64,000 nt of DNA, taken from the NCBI RefSeq assembly GCF_038066715.1, contig NZ_JBBUKT010000009.1:186001-250000 (forward strand). The letters run 5' to 3'. This stretch comes from Luteolibacter sp. Y139. GTDB lineage: Bacteria > Verrucomicrobiota > Verrucomicrobiia > Verrucomicrobiales > Akkermansiaceae. A program made the translations under genes and the position numbers. Under the pieces are notes generated by a model. It saw only the letters and a list, made by a program, of their open reading frames with translations. It made no database searches and was not told the origin of the DNA. This document shows, piece after piece, positions 16,527 through 25,235 of the stretch. Within the stretch, counting starts at the first letter, position 1. The number at the start of each line of letters is the position of its first letter.

Positions 16527-17234
16527 TTAGTTGCCGCGTGGCTGAGGCGCACGCAGGACCGGGTTGATGTCCGTGCCCCAAGGGGTGTTGTCACCCGTGG
16601 TTTGGAGGAAACGGCTGCCTTGGATGCTGATGTAGCGGTTGTCGGTACGGATGGTTTCCGGCTTGGCGCTGCCGTCGATGCGGAGCACCACTGCCTTTTC
16701 ACCATACGGCTCGGGATCGAATTCCCAGTTGGGCTGCGCCTTGTAGAGCGGAGTCACGCAGACCGGGATGCCCGGGTCGCTGGAGGTGCCCAGACCGTCG
16801 GTCTGGCTCTTCATCACGTAGCCGAAGCCGACTTCACCCGCAGCCAGCGCCTTTTCGCCGGTGATGATGTCATCACCCTTCTTCGGGCTGTAGCTGGTCT
16901 TGCACCAGAAGATCTTCTCCGACTTGGTGCCGGCGGCGATCATCTGACGGAAGTAGTCGTTCGAGAAGGTGCCACCGAAGTTCAGGCTCGAACCGGTTGC
17001 GTCCTTCACGTCCGCTGCAGTGTCATTGTCCGGGAAGCTGCCGTAGTCGTTGTCGAAGTCGATGAACGAGAGGTTGATCTGCTTCACGTTGTTGATCGCT
17101 TCCGTCCGGTCGGCAGCCTTGCGCTGCTTCAGGATGACGGGAGCCGAGAGGCCCGCGAGGGCCGCGATGATAACGATCACCACGAGCAGCTCCACCAGGG
17201 TGAAGCCTCCGTGCTGACGGATGTTGGTTTTCAT
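16527..17234 (-). CDS. type IV pilin-like / type II secretion pseudopilin
   Basis: The 235-residue protein starts with a short basic leader MKTNIRQHGG followed by FTLVELLVVIVIIAALAGL. This is a class III signal, cleaved between Gly10 and Phe11 and N-methylated by a prepilin peptidase, with the conserved Glu5 of the mature chain. The C-terminal domain (about 40-235) is globular with two cysteines (WCKTSY, PVCVTP). Verrucomicrobiota encode many such single-gene pseudopilins away from secretion clusters; their role is not established. It has its own terminator. The upstream region has no strong Shine-Dalgarno. Confidence 0.88.
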   Translation of the reverse strand: MKTNIRQHGGFTLVELLVVIVIIAALAGLSAPVILKQRKAADRTEAINNVKQINLSFIDFDNDYGSFPDNDTAADVKDATGSSLNFGGTFSNDYFRQMIAAGTKSEKIFWCKTSYSPKKGDDIITGEKALAAGEVGFGYVMKSQTDGLGTSSDPGIPVCVTPLYKAQPNWEFDPEPYGEKAVVLRIDGSAKPETIRTDNRYISIQGSRFLQTTGDNTPWGTDINPVLRAPQPRGN

Positions 17235-17377
17235 GTTCTTACTTTGGTTTTGTCTATGATGGGACCCGCTAAGTGGTCCCGTTTTTTATATGTATCCCCG
17301 AGCGGCGAACCGCTTGAGGATCGGACAAAACTAATTCCGCCCGGGGCCGCTGCAAGGACAAAGAAAACCGCTGTGGG

Positions 17378-18163
17378 TCAACGCCCGAAGGCCGCCGCGA
17401 GGGAGGCCAGCGCGTCGCCGCTCGGCTTGTCGGCTTCCAGGATCGCCTTCTTCTGAAGCGCCACCAGCTCGGCCGAGCCCTTGGTCGCCAGCTCCAGCAT
17501 CGCGGACATCTCGGCACCGGTGAAAACCGCTTCCTCGCCGCTGCCCTGCACCTCCACGAATTCACCGCTTTCGGTCATCACCACGTTGAAATCCACCGAG
17601 GCGTCCTTGTCCTCGATGTAGTCCAGATCCAGCACCGGCTGGCCATTCACCACTCCGGCGGAAATCGCCGAGACCAGCTTGGTCAGCGGGAAAGCCTTCA
17701 GTTTCCCCGCCGCCATCAGCTTGTTCAGGGCGATTGCCAGCGCCACGCAGCCACCGGTGATCGACGCCGTGCGGGTCCCGCCGTCGGCCTGGAGCACGTC
17801 GCAATCGATCCAGATCGTGCGTGAGCCCAGCTTCGAGAGATCCGTCACCGCCCGCAGCGCCCGGCCGATCAGCCGCTGGATCTCCGAGGAACGGCCATCC
17901 AGCTTGCCGCGCGAGATATCGCGATCCTTCCGCTCCAGCGTCGAGTAGGGGAGCATGCTGTACTCCGCCGTCAGCCAACCGCCCTCGACCCGCTGCATTT
18001 TCATCCAGCGCGGCACATCCTCATCGATGGTCGCAGCGCAGATAACGCGCGTATTTCCAAAGGACACCAGCACCGAGCCCGCGGCGTGCGGGGCCACATG
18101 GGGAATGAAGGAAATCGGGCGGAGCTGATCCGGCTGGCGGCCGTCGTGGCGGGCGGAAGACAT
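17378..18163 (-). CDS. rph: ribonuclease PH
   Basis: This 261-residue phosphorolytic 3'-5' exoribonuclease trims the 3' ends of tRNA precursors using phosphate. Family motifs are present: SVLVSFGNTRVICAAT, EYSMLPYSTLER, GRSSEIQRLIGRALRAV and the active-site region CDVLQADGGTRTASI (near 125-140). It is slightly longer than the usual 238-250 residues because of both termini. The upstream gene is leuA, 80 bp away on the same strand. Confidence 0.95.
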   Translation of the reverse strand: MSSARHDGRQPDQLRPISFIPHVAPHAAGSVLVSFGNTRVICAATIDEDVPRWMKMQRVEGGWLTAEYSMLPYSTLERKDRDISRGKLDGRSSEIQRLIGRALRAVTDLSKLGSRTIWIDCDVLQADGGTRTASITGGCVALAIALNKLMAAGKLKAFPLTKLVSAISAGVVNGQPVLDLDYIEDKDASVDFNVVMTESGEFVEVQGSGEEAVFTGAEMSAMLELATKGSAELVALQKKAILEADKPSGDALASLAAAFGR

Positions 18164-18243
18164 GGGGCAGAGTCAAGGGAAGCCCCGCACTCATGGCAAG
18201 TGGGGATGAACCCAATCGCCCGTCACGACAGCGGACCGGGCGG

Positions 18244-19929
18244 CTAGGCCCGGAGCAAATTCCACCCCGTGACCAGCGCCTTCAAGCCGGCCATTTCGAT
18301 GGACGGGTCGATGCCGCAGCCCCACAGGATCCGGCCGTCATCGTGCTGGACCTGGACGTAGGCGGCGGCGCTTGCGTCCGACCCGCCGCGGACGGCGTGG
18401 GAGCGGTAGTCGGTCACCTTGAAGTCCTTCATCCCGGCATTTGCCATCGCGTGGACGAAGGCATTGATCGGGCCATTGCCGACACCTTGGATCTTCCGCT
18501 CCTCGCCGTACAGCTCGATCGTCGCATTGCAGGCGACCTGACCGCGCTCGGTGGTGTGGTGGACCAGCTCGTAGTCCTTCACGGACAGCGGCAGCTCGAC
18601 GTTGGCGAACAGCTTGTAAAACGCGTCGCGAATCTCGTCGGCCGTCAATTCGCGGCCCAGTTCATCGGCCAGGTCATAGATGCGCTTGCCGACCTGCGGG
18701 TGCATCGTCTTCGGCAGGTCCAAGCCGTGTTCGCGGTCGAGGATGTAGGCGATGCCGCCCTTCCCGGACTGCGAATTGATGCGAATGATCGCCTCATACG
18801 AGCGACCGATATCCTGCGGATCGATCGTCAGGTAGGGCACGCCCCAAGGGAGATCGGCATCCACGGCGACCTCCTTTTCGCGGCGGTCCAGGCCCTTCTT
18901 GATCGCATCCTGGTGGGAGCCCGAAAAGGCAGTGAAGACCAGCTCGCCGGCATACGGGTGGCGCTCCCCGACCGTCATGCGGGTGACCTTTTCATAGACC
19001 TGCCGCAGCGAGGTCAGGTCGGAGAAATCCAGCCCGGTATCGATCCCGTGGCCGTTCATGTTCAGCGCCACGTTGACGATGTCCAGGTTGCCGGTGCGCT
19101 CGCCGTTGCCGAAGAGCGTGCCCTCCACCCTATCCGCGCCAGCCATCAGGCCCAGCTCGGTGGCCGCCGTGCCGGTGCCGCGGTCATTGTGAGTGTGCAG
19201 CGAGACGATCAGCGACTCGCGGCGGTTCAGGTTGCGGATCATCCACTCGATCATGTCGGCGTGAATGTTCGGCGTGGTCCACTGGACGGTGTCCGGCAGG
19301 TTGACGATCATCTTCTTCTCCGGCGTCGGCTGCCAGACATCGATGACCGCGTTGCAGATCTCCGCGGCGAAATCCAATTCGGTGTCCGAGAAGGACTCCG
19401 GCGAGTATTGCAGGATCACCTCGGTCTGCGGGATCGTGGGGGCCAACTCCTTCACCAGCTTCGCGCCATCGATCGCCAGCTGCTTGATGTCCTCGCGCGA
19501 GGCATCGCCGAAGGTAATGCGGCGCTGCAGCGGGGAAGTGGAGTTGTAGATGTGGACGATCGCCTTCTTCGCGCCCGCGATGGCTTCGAAGGAGCGGCGG
19601 ATCAGGTGCTCACGGGTCTGCACCAGGATCTGGATCGTCACATCCTCCGGGATCCGGTTCTCCTCGATCAGGCGGCGGCAGAAGTTGAACTCCGTGTCCG
19701 CGGCGGACGGGAAACCGATCTCGATCTGCTTGAAACCCACCCGGCAGAGCACGTCGAAGAACTCGAGCTTCTCCTCCACCGACATCGGCTGCGGGAGGGC
19801 TTGGTTGCCATCGCGGAGGTCCACCGAGCACCAGATCGGGGCGGTCGTGATGGTCTTGTCCGGCCAGGTGCGGTCCGGCAATTGGACCGGCGGAAAGGGC
19901 CGGTATTTCGAGATCGAGGCGGTTTTCAC
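18244..19929 (-). CDS. leuA: 2-isopropylmalate synthase (LeuA type 2)
   Basis: The 561-residue enzyme condenses acetyl-CoA with 2-oxoisovalerate, the first committed step of leucine synthesis. The catalytic TIM barrel shows DLRDGNQA near 37, EIGFPSAADTEF and the metal site SLHTHNDRGTG. The C-terminal regulatory domain runs from about 430 to the end (GQVACNATIELYGEERKIQG, GGSDASAAAYVQV). Length and the LPDRTWPDK N-terminus match the longer LeuA2 subfamily found in actinobacteria and others. The start is GTG, preceded by a pyrimidine tract and no Shine-Dalgarno. No other leu gene is in the window. Confidence 0.95.
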   Translation of the reverse strand: MKTASISKYRPFPPVQLPDRTWPDKTITTAPIWCSVDLRDGNQALPQPMSVEEKLEFFDVLCRVGFKQIEIGFPSAADTEFNFCRRLIEENRIPEDVTIQILVQTREHLIRRSFEAIAGAKKAIVHIYNSTSPLQRRITFGDASREDIKQLAIDGAKLVKELAPTIPQTEVILQYSPESFSDTELDFAAEICNAVIDVWQPTPEKKMIVNLPDTVQWTTPNIHADMIEWMIRNLNRRESLIVSLHTHNDRGTGTAATELGLMAGADRVEGTLFGNGERTGNLDIVNVALNMNGHGIDTGLDFSDLTSLRQVYEKVTRMTVGERHPYAGELVFTAFSGSHQDAIKKGLDRREKEVAVDADLPWGVPYLTIDPQDIGRSYEAIIRINSQSGKGGIAYILDREHGLDLPKTMHPQVGKRIYDLADELGRELTADEIRDAFYKLFANVELPLSVKDYELVHHTTERGQVACNATIELYGEERKIQGVGNGPINAFVHAMANAGMKDFKVTDYRSHAVRGGSDASAAAYVQVQHDDGRILWGCGIDPSIEMAGLKALVTGWNLLRA

Positions 19930-20164
19930 GGAAAAAAAGAGAGAATGAGTCTGAAAGGAAAAGGGGCGCCGCAGGAAAATTGCAGCAGCCAGTGGACGGC
20001 GGTAGGAAAGGAAAATGCTCAGCGGGTGGCCAGCCCTAGAAGGAGCGGCCGCAGCTCAAGAAGCCCGCGGAGATTCGTCGTCACGGCCCGGACGCTGGCG
20101 CGGGAGCTTCGACCTGTCGAGGGGAAAGACGGCAGGCGAGCTTGTCAGGCTCGCCCGCTTTGAA
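19930..20164. other. divergent intergenic region between leuA and the TPM gene
   Basis: The region between the two divergent starts should contain both promoters. The leuA side carries a long pyrimidine tract (minus strand) just before the GTG. No T-box, leader peptide with Leu run, riboswitch fold or clear -35/-10 pair was recognised. Confidence 0.4.
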
Positions 20165-20944
20165 ATGATGCACCGCGTGAGGTTACTGTGCGTTGCGTTG
20201 CTGTGGATGATGGCCGGCTGGCTGCATGCTCAGGAAACGGACGATTTCACGCCTCCGCCGCCTCCTGCCGATGGCATCCTCGATGAGGCGCGGATGTTCG
20301 CGCGCAGCCCCGAGCGGCACAAGGCGGTCGCTGAAACGCTGGCCGCACTGGAGGAAAAGCACGGCTTCCGCTTCTACTTCGTTCTCTACAGTTCGCTCTA
20401 TGGCCGCAATCTGGACGATCGCGCCCACGTCTTGCAGAGGGCGTGGCTCGGCGACTCGCCGGGTATGGTGCTGGTGCTGGAGACCGACAGCCGGATCTTT
20501 CGCCAGAGCCAGACACCGACCAAGGCCGATCACCTTCCCGCGGGGGCGACCCTGCCGGTGACCGGGCCGAAGGAACTCGCGCCGACCGACCTGGGAGCTA
20601 TCGGCCGCACCATGGAGGAGAGCCTGCGGCAAGCGCCCTCCACCGAGGACTATGCCGAGCGGTTGGCTCTGGGACTGGCGACCGGCATTTCCAAGGTGCT
20701 CGATGAACGGGCAGCGGTTCCCGAGGGGACGACCCGGAGCAGCCTGGTCCTGCTGGCGGTGGGCTTCGGGGCGGCGGTCGGCTTGATCGCGCTGCTGGTG
20801 GTGGCCGGCCTGAAGCGCGCGGAGGCTAAGGCGCTCGAGCGTTTCGTGTTTCCGAAAGCCACCGTTGGCACCCGTCTGGGCGCACCCTTCGGTGGCGGCA
20901 AGGTCAGCTCTCGGAGTTTCGGGAACCGCGAGGCGGGACGATGA
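20165..20944 (+). CDS. TPM-domain membrane protein
   Basis: ATG at 20165 (with a second ATG at 20168) gives 259 residues with a signal peptide (RVRLLCVALLWMMAGWLHAQ). A TPM-type domain follows at about 35-180, containing GILDEARMFARSP, FYFVLYSSLYGRNLDDRA and GDSPGMVLVLE. One membrane helix lies at about 193-215 (LVLLAVGFGAAVGLIALLVV), with a basic cytoplasmic tail. TPM domains occur in proteins linked to photosystem repair and membrane protein turnover; the function here is unknown. Its last 41 bp overlap the convergent DUF2062 gene. Confidence 0.75.
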   Translation: MMHRVRLLCVALLWMMAGWLHAQETDDFTPPPPPADGILDEARMFARSPERHKAVAETLAALEEKHGFRFYFVLYSSLYGRNLDDRAHVLQRAWLGDSPGMVLVLETDSRIFRQSQTPTKADHLPAGATLPVTGPKELAPTDLGAIGRTMEESLRQAPSTEDYAERLALGLATGISKVLDERAAVPEGTTRSSLVLLAVGFGAAVGLIALLVVAGLKRAEAKALERFVFPKATVGTRLGAPFGGGKVSSRSFGNREAGR

Positions 20945-21479
20945 CCACCGCGTCGCGGTTGCGCCGGGTGATCTTCGGCAGGTGGTGCGGCATGATCGCC
21001 GAGAACAAGTGGACGATCGGAAAGGCGAGCAGTGCCAGGATCAGCCCGGAAAGAATCACCCCGAGCAGGAAGGTGGCAGCATTCGCTTCGCCGATCCCTG
21101 GAATCTGGAAGGTGCCCGCGAATTCCGGGGCGTCCAGATGCAGGAGATCCTGCACCTGATTGCCGAGCCAAAGCTGGGATACCCACAGCGGAACGTTGGT
21201 TAGCGGGTTCGAAACCCAGGTGATCGCCACGGCGAAGGGAATGTTCGCCTTTACCCGCATCGCCGCGATCGCCGCGAAGAGCGACTGCGGAATCAGCGGG
21301 ATCACCCCGAAGAACAAGCCGATCGCCAAGCCCACCGCCACGGTATCCCGACAGGGCTTCCACAGCCGGCGCTCGAACAGCGGCTGGGTCAGTTTTCTCC
21401 ACCACACCCGATGGCGCAGCTTCGGATGGCGCAGCGCCCGATAAGCGCGCCTGACCATCCAGAGATACTTTTGCTTCAT
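20904..21479 (-). CDS. DUF2062 membrane protein
   Basis: ATG at 21479 (MKQKYLWMVRRAYRALRHP) gives 191 residues. It has the DUF2062 layout: a basic N-terminus, two helices around GLAIGLFFGVIPLIPQSLFAAI, the motif WVSNPLTNVPLW, and two later helices. DUF2062 proteins are small inner-membrane proteins of unknown role, often found fused to or near glycosyltransferases and cell-envelope genes. The neighbouring uppP gene fits an envelope context. The first 14 residues of the longer frame to 21521 look non-native. Confidence 0.82.
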   Translation of the reverse strand: MKQKYLWMVRRAYRALRHPKLRHRVWWRKLTQPLFERRLWKPCRDTVAVGLAIGLFFGVIPLIPQSLFAAIAAMRVKANIPFAVAITWVSNPLTNVPLWVSQLWLGNQVQDLLHLDAPEFAGTFQIPGIGEANAATFLLGVILSGLILALLAFPIVHLFSAIMPHHLPKITRRNRDAVVIVPPRGSRNSES

Positions 21480-21604
21480 GCCGTGGTGGTAGAGGGTCCG
21501 GTGGTTACGCCGGGCGGCCATAACATCTCTCCGCCTCGACCATCAAGCAACCGCAAATCCCTTGCCGGAGCCGTTCTTGCCCGGCAAGGTCGCGCCACTC
21601 CCTC

Positions 21605-22492
21605 ATGAACTGGTGGCAAGCGCTCATCCTCGGCCTCATCGAGGGCATCACCGAATACCTCCCCGTCAGCTCCACCGGTCACCTCATCGTCGCCCAGCGG
21701 ATGATGTTGGGGAACCTCACCGGCCAGGAAAAAGCGGCGGCGGATTGTTTCGCGATCTGCATCCAGGGCGGTGCCATCGCGGCCGTGCTGGGTCTTTATT
21801 TCCCGCGGGTCCGCCAGATGTTCATGGGCCTGCTTGGCAAGGACAAGGAAGGCCTGAAGCTGGTCTTCGCCGTGCTCGCCGGCTTCCTGCCCGCCGCCAT
21901 CATCGGCTACCTCGCCAATGACTGGATCGAGGAAAAGCTGTTCCTCTTCAAGTGGGTCGCGCTCGCTTGGTTCACCGGCGGCCTCGCCATCCTTGCGATC
22001 GACCGCTGGATGAAACAGGGGGGCGGAGCGAAGGGCGTGGAACTCGCCGACATCACGATCAAGATGGCGCTGATGGTTGGTTTCGCCCAGTGTCTCGCCA
22101 TGTGGCCGGGCACCTCGCGCAGCCTGATGACCATCATCGGGGGCCTGTTGGTGGGCCTGCGGTTGAGCGCCGCGGTCGAGTTCTCCTTCCTGCTCGGGCT
22201 GGTCACACTCGGGGCTGCCACGGCGAAAAAGGCCGTTTGGCCGGTCCATCACATCGCGGAGAAATACGATCACAAGCTCGGTGGCACGCTGCTGATGTGG
22301 GACACCTACGGCCCGGTCCCCCTGCTCATCGGGGTGATCGCCGCCGCCGTTTCCGCCGCGATTGCGGTGAAATGGATGGTCGGCTACCTGAACCGGAAGG
22401 GCCTTGGCGTCTTCGGCTGGTATCGGATCGCGATCGCCGTCCTTGCCGCCGTGCTGATTGCAATGAATGCCTTCGGTCTGGCGGTGGGTTGA
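21605..22492 (+). CDS. uppP: undecaprenyl-diphosphatase UppP/BacA
   Basis: The 295-residue integral membrane phosphatase converts undecaprenyl diphosphate to the monophosphate and so recycles the lipid carrier of peptidoglycan synthesis. The signature motifs are intact: GLIEGITEYLPVSSTGHLI near 10-28 with the catalytic Glu pair and Ser, and MWPGTSRSLMTIIGGLLVGL near 165. About eight membrane helices are visible. The following genes encode an M23 peptidase and a nuclease-like protein in the same direction, 79 bp downstream. Confidence 0.95.
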   Translation: MNWWQALILGLIEGITEYLPVSSTGHLIVAQRMMLGNLTGQEKAAADCFAICIQGGAIAAVLGLYFPRVRQMFMGLLGKDKEGLKLVFAVLAGFLPAAIIGYLANDWIEEKLFLFKWVALAWFTGGLAILAIDRWMKQGGGAKGVELADITIKMALMVGFAQCLAMWPGTSRSLMTIIGGLLVGLRLSAAVEFSFLLGLVTLGAATAKKAVWPVHHIAEKYDHKLGGTLLMWDTYGPVPLLIGVIAAAVSAAIAVKWMVGYLNRKGLGVFGWYRIAIAVLAAVLIAMNAFGLAVG

Positions 22493-22571
22493 GCCGCCCC
22501 GCTCGCCGGGCCTAACCGGGACAAGGCGAATTTAACTTGCCCGGGGCCGCCTCCAAGCGTGCACTGGCGGG

Positions 22572-23234
22572 GTGAGCGGAGCGCCGCAGAAACCCACGAT
22601 CCTGATTCTGCTGGCCTTGCTCCTGGCCCTGCTGGTGCCTGCCCATGCCCAGCAACGCATCGCGAAGGTGCCCTTGGCGGACGGATTCGACTTCCCCGTC
22701 GGCAAGCCTGATGCCACCGGCTACTACAAGGCCCGCGGCATGCGGCTGAGCCCGCCCGTCCACTTCGGCGAGGACTGGAATGGCGCCGGCGGCGGCGACA
22801 GCGACATGGGTGCTCCGGTTTACAGCATCGGTGACGGCGTGGTCACCTGGGCCTACGACGTCCATCAGGGCTGGGGAAATGTCGTCATCGTCCGCTACGC
22901 CTACCGCGACCCCGCCTCGGGTCAGGTCCGGTTCATTGATGCCCTCTACGGCCACCTTCGGGATATCCTGGTGAAAGTCGGGCAGATCGTCCGCCGCGGC
23001 CAGCAGATCGGCACCATCGGGAATAACCGCGGGATGTACCCTGCCCACCTTCACTTCGAGATCCGCCATAATCTCAACATCGGCATGCAGCGCGAGAGCG
23101 TGGCCCGGGACCTGACGAACTGGGCCGATCCGACCGAGTTTATCAAGAAGTACCGCCGCCTGAACCGCGACTGGGGCAAGGCCGCCATGCCGCTCGGCAC
23201 CTATCAGGAGTATCAGGGCTTCAAGGGTCTCTGA
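22572..23234 (+). CDS. secreted M23-family metallopeptidase
   Basis: The GTG start at 22572 gives 220 residues: a signal peptide ending VPAHAQQ and one LytM/M23 domain. Zinc-ligand motifs are visible as HFGEDW (His...Asp, near 57-62), YGHLRD and the terminal HLHFE (near 157-161). The domain should be active. Family members cleave peptide cross-links of peptidoglycan. An insert (RDPASGQVRFIDA) separates the central strands. The stop is 3 nt before the next gene, so the two are probably co-transcribed. Confidence 0.85.
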   Translation: MSGAPQKPTILILLALLLALLVPAHAQQRIAKVPLADGFDFPVGKPDATGYYKARGMRLSPPVHFGEDWNGAGGGDSDMGAPVYSIGDGVVTWAYDVHQGWGNVVIVRYAYRDPASGQVRFIDALYGHLRDILVKVGQIVRRGQQIGTIGNNRGMYPAHLHFEIRHNLNIGMQRESVARDLTNWADPTEFIKKYRRLNRDWGKAAMPLGTYQEYQGFKGL

Positions 23235-23237
23235 GCC

Positions 23238-23936
23238 ATGGCCATCGCCCGGCGCGGACCGACCAAGCCATGGCAGCTCGTCCTGCTGCTGATCCTCGCC
23301 GTCGCCAGCTGGGCGCTGAAGCAGCAAAAGTCACCGCCCGCCGCTGGAAAAGCCGAGCGGCCCTCTACCGTCGAGCGGCCCTCCACTGTCGAGCGCACTT
23401 CCACCGTCGAGCGGACTTCGACCCATGGCTACGAGGTCATTTCCGGCTGCCGCTGGCATGATGACTCGCACAATGACGGCGATAGCTTCTACGCCAGTCT
23501 GCCGGACGGCCGCGTGGAGCAATTCCGCCTCTACTACGTGGACGCGCCGGAAAGCCAGTTCCGCACCTATGGGGGCGGTGCCACCAATCGCGAGCGCATC
23601 CACGAGCAGGCACAGGAGATGGGCCTGACCGATGACCAGGCCGTCGAGATCGGCCAGCGCGCCAAGGCCCTCACCCACGACCTGCTCTCACGGGGCACCT
23701 TCACTCTCTACACCCGCTGGGACGATCCCTTTGGCGACAAGCGCTACCACGTCTTCGTCACGCCGCCCGATGGCGGGCCCTTCCTTGAGGAGACACTGGT
23801 CCGCGAGGGCCTCGTCCGCATTCACACCAAGGGTGCCGACCTGCCTGATGGCACGCCGGTAAAGGAGCGGCTGAGGCAGTTGCGGGAGCTGGAGAAGGAG
23901 GCCAAGAAAGCCAAGCGCGGCGCTTGGGGGAAGTAA
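23238..23936 (+). CDS. SNase-like (thermonuclease fold) protein with repeat linker
   Basis: The 232-residue protein has one N-terminal membrane helix (about 12-28), a linker made of hexapeptide repeats ERPSTV/ERTSTV at about 40-62, then an SNase-like OB-fold (about 70-232). The domain shows DGDSFYA, FRLYYVDAPES with the Asp of the nuclease site, and a basic C-terminus. A catalytic Arg after the VDAPE motif is likely (QFRTYGG), but the second Arg of the classical site (near WDDPFGDKRYHVF) is a guess. A membrane-tethered periplasmic nuclease is the best reading. Confidence 0.75.
   Translation: MAIARRGPTKPWQLVLLLILAVASWALKQQKSPPAAGKAERPSTVERPSTVERTSTVERTSTHGYEVISGCRWHDDSHNDGDSFYASLPDGRVEQFRLYYVDAPESQFRTYGGGATNRERIHEQAQEMGLTDDQAVEIGQRAKALTHDLLSRGTFTLYTRWDDPFGDKRYHVFVTPPDGGPFLEETLVREGLVRIHTKGADLPDGTPVKERLRQLRELEKEAKKAKRGAWGK
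23355..23423 (+). repeat. 18-bp tandem repeat encoding ERxSTV
   Basis: About 3.8 units of 18 bp (23355-23372, 23373-23390, 23391-23408, then partial) start with GAGCG and end with ACCGTC or ACTGTC. They encode the linker of the SNase-like protein. Unit number is likely to vary between strains. Confidence 0.8.
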
Positions 23937-24029
23937 GCTCGGCAGGTCTTTCTCGGGCAACGTGCAATCGGACATCGACTTGCCCTGCCTGCCTGTGCTA
24001 AGGGCTAATCGTTCACCCCATCCCCCCCG

Positions 24030-24767
24030 ATGAGATTCCCCCTGCTTTTCGCTGCGGCGGCGCTTGCCCTCGCGGCTCCCTTGGTCGCCCAGACTCTGGT
24101 GTATTCGCTGCCCGGCGAGACCGGCGGCACCTTCTCCTACCTGACGATTGCGCAGGAGGCGGAGTATGCCGACTCCGCGCACCTCGCCAGCACCGAGCGC
24201 TACCTCGATCAAGCCACGGTCACCGTTTACTCAAACATCGCCCGGCAGGCCACGGTGACCCTGTCCTTCTATCAGGCGATCGTGGACGACAACGAATACG
24301 ACGGCCCCGTCGGCCAACCGGGAGTGACGCCCGGCGCGCTCGCCGGCTATCGTCCCGCCGATATGCCGCTGTGGTCCTCCGGTCCGATCACCTTCCAACT
24401 GGAGGACGATGGTCCCACCAACCGCAACCTCAACCAGCTCCTCTTCGCGGACATCCACACGCTGGTGCCGGACGACATCTTCTGGTCGGTGAAATTCGAG
24501 AACATCAGCAGCTACAGCGACGGCGGTGCCTTCGGCCCGAAGCTGGAAGATGCCGCCAATCTCGCTCCCACTGGCGCGTCGACCGATCCCAGCCGCCTGT
24601 ATTATCGCGAAATCGGCGGCGAGTGGATGCCGATCTGGATTTCCACGGGTGCCCCGCCGACCAGCACCCTGTCCCTCCAGCTCACGGCTCTGCCCGTGCC
24701 GGAACCTTCCGGCGCGCTGCTACTGCTGGGTGGCACCGGTCTGGCGTTTTTCCGGCGGCGGAAGTGA
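24030..24767 (+). CDS. PEP-CTERM sorting domain protein
   Basis: The 245-residue exported protein has an N-terminal signal peptide (FAAAALALAAPLVAQT). A beta-rich domain of about 190 residues follows, then a classical PEP-CTERM signal: VPEPSGA, a hydrophobic helix (LLLLGGTGLAFF) and the terminal RRRK. Such proteins are processed by an exosortase and anchored or released at the surface. No exosortase is in the window. The mature domain is not recognised. Confidence 0.9.
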   Translation: MRFPLLFAAAALALAAPLVAQTLVYSLPGETGGTFSYLTIAQEAEYADSAHLASTERYLDQATVTVYSNIARQATVTLSFYQAIVDDNEYDGPVGQPGVTPGALAGYRPADMPLWSSGPITFQLEDDGPTNRNLNQLLFADIHTLVPDDIFWSVKFENISSYSDGGAFGPKLEDAANLAPTGASTDPSRLYYREIGGEWMPIWISTGAPPTSTLSLQLTALPVPEPSGALLLLGGTGLAFFRRRK

Positions 24768-24780
24768 CTCATCGGCGGGA

Positions 24781-24838
24781 CCGACGCCACTCCGGTTACT
24801 CCGCTCTTATAGGGTTACCGGATTAGCGGAGTTGTCGG
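24781..24838. terminator. irregular stem-loop between convergent genes
   Basis: ACTCCGCT (24798-24805) pairs with AGCGGAGT (24825-24832), and CCGAC (24781-24785) pairs with GTCGG (24834-24838). It fills the 74-bp gap between the converging PEP-CTERM and Nudix genes, where a shared terminator is expected, but neither side has a U-run. Confidence 0.35.
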
Positions 24839-24841
24839 GAC

Positions 24842-25234
24842 CTACCAGCCTTGGCGCGCCTTCCACTCCGCCAGGATCGGGACATCGGCCTCGGCCCAAT
24901 CAAGTTCGCCGAGTTCCTCCGGTCCGCACCAGCGGATCTCGGAGTGCTCATGCGGGTGGGGGGTGCCGGAAAGGATGCGGCAGAGGAACGGATGCAGTCG
25001 AATCGGCCCGCGGCCGTAGTCCCAGACCACCGGGGTGAGCGCGGTGCCCGTTTCCACCCGGATGCCGAGTTCTTCCTCCAGCTCGCGGATCAGCGCGTTA
25101 GCCGGGTCTTCGCCGGATTCCACCTTGCCGCCGGGGAATTCCCACTTGCCGCCGAGGTGCTTGCCCTCCGGTCGCTTGCAGGCCAGCAGCCGGCCTGCGT
25201 CATCGAGGATCAGGCCGGCGACGACGTCGATCAT
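24842..25234 (-). CDS. Nudix hydrolase, MutT-like
   Basis: ATG at 25234 gives 130 residues with a perfect Nudix box at about 36-58 (GGKVESGED ... RELEEELGI). The small size and the N-terminus MIDVVAGLILDD fit 8-oxo-dGTP pyrophosphohydrolase MutT, which sanitises the nucleotide pool, but other NTP-type substrates are possible. The start is one base after the stop of the upstream metallophosphoesterase gene, so the pair is probably translationally coupled. It is the last gene of a five-gene minus-strand operon starting at 28760. Confidence 0.88.
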   Translation of the reverse strand: MIDVVAGLILDDAGRLLACKRPEGKHLGGKWEFPGGKVESGEDPANALIRELEEELGIRVETGTALTPVVWDYGRGPIRLHPFLCRILSGTPHPHEHSEIRWCGPEELGELDWAEADVPILAEWKARQGW

Positions 25235-25235
25235 A

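Noticed and set aside
18193-20163. 656-codon open frame antisense to leuA
   Set aside because: Shadow of a confident gene, no recognisable domain or start context.
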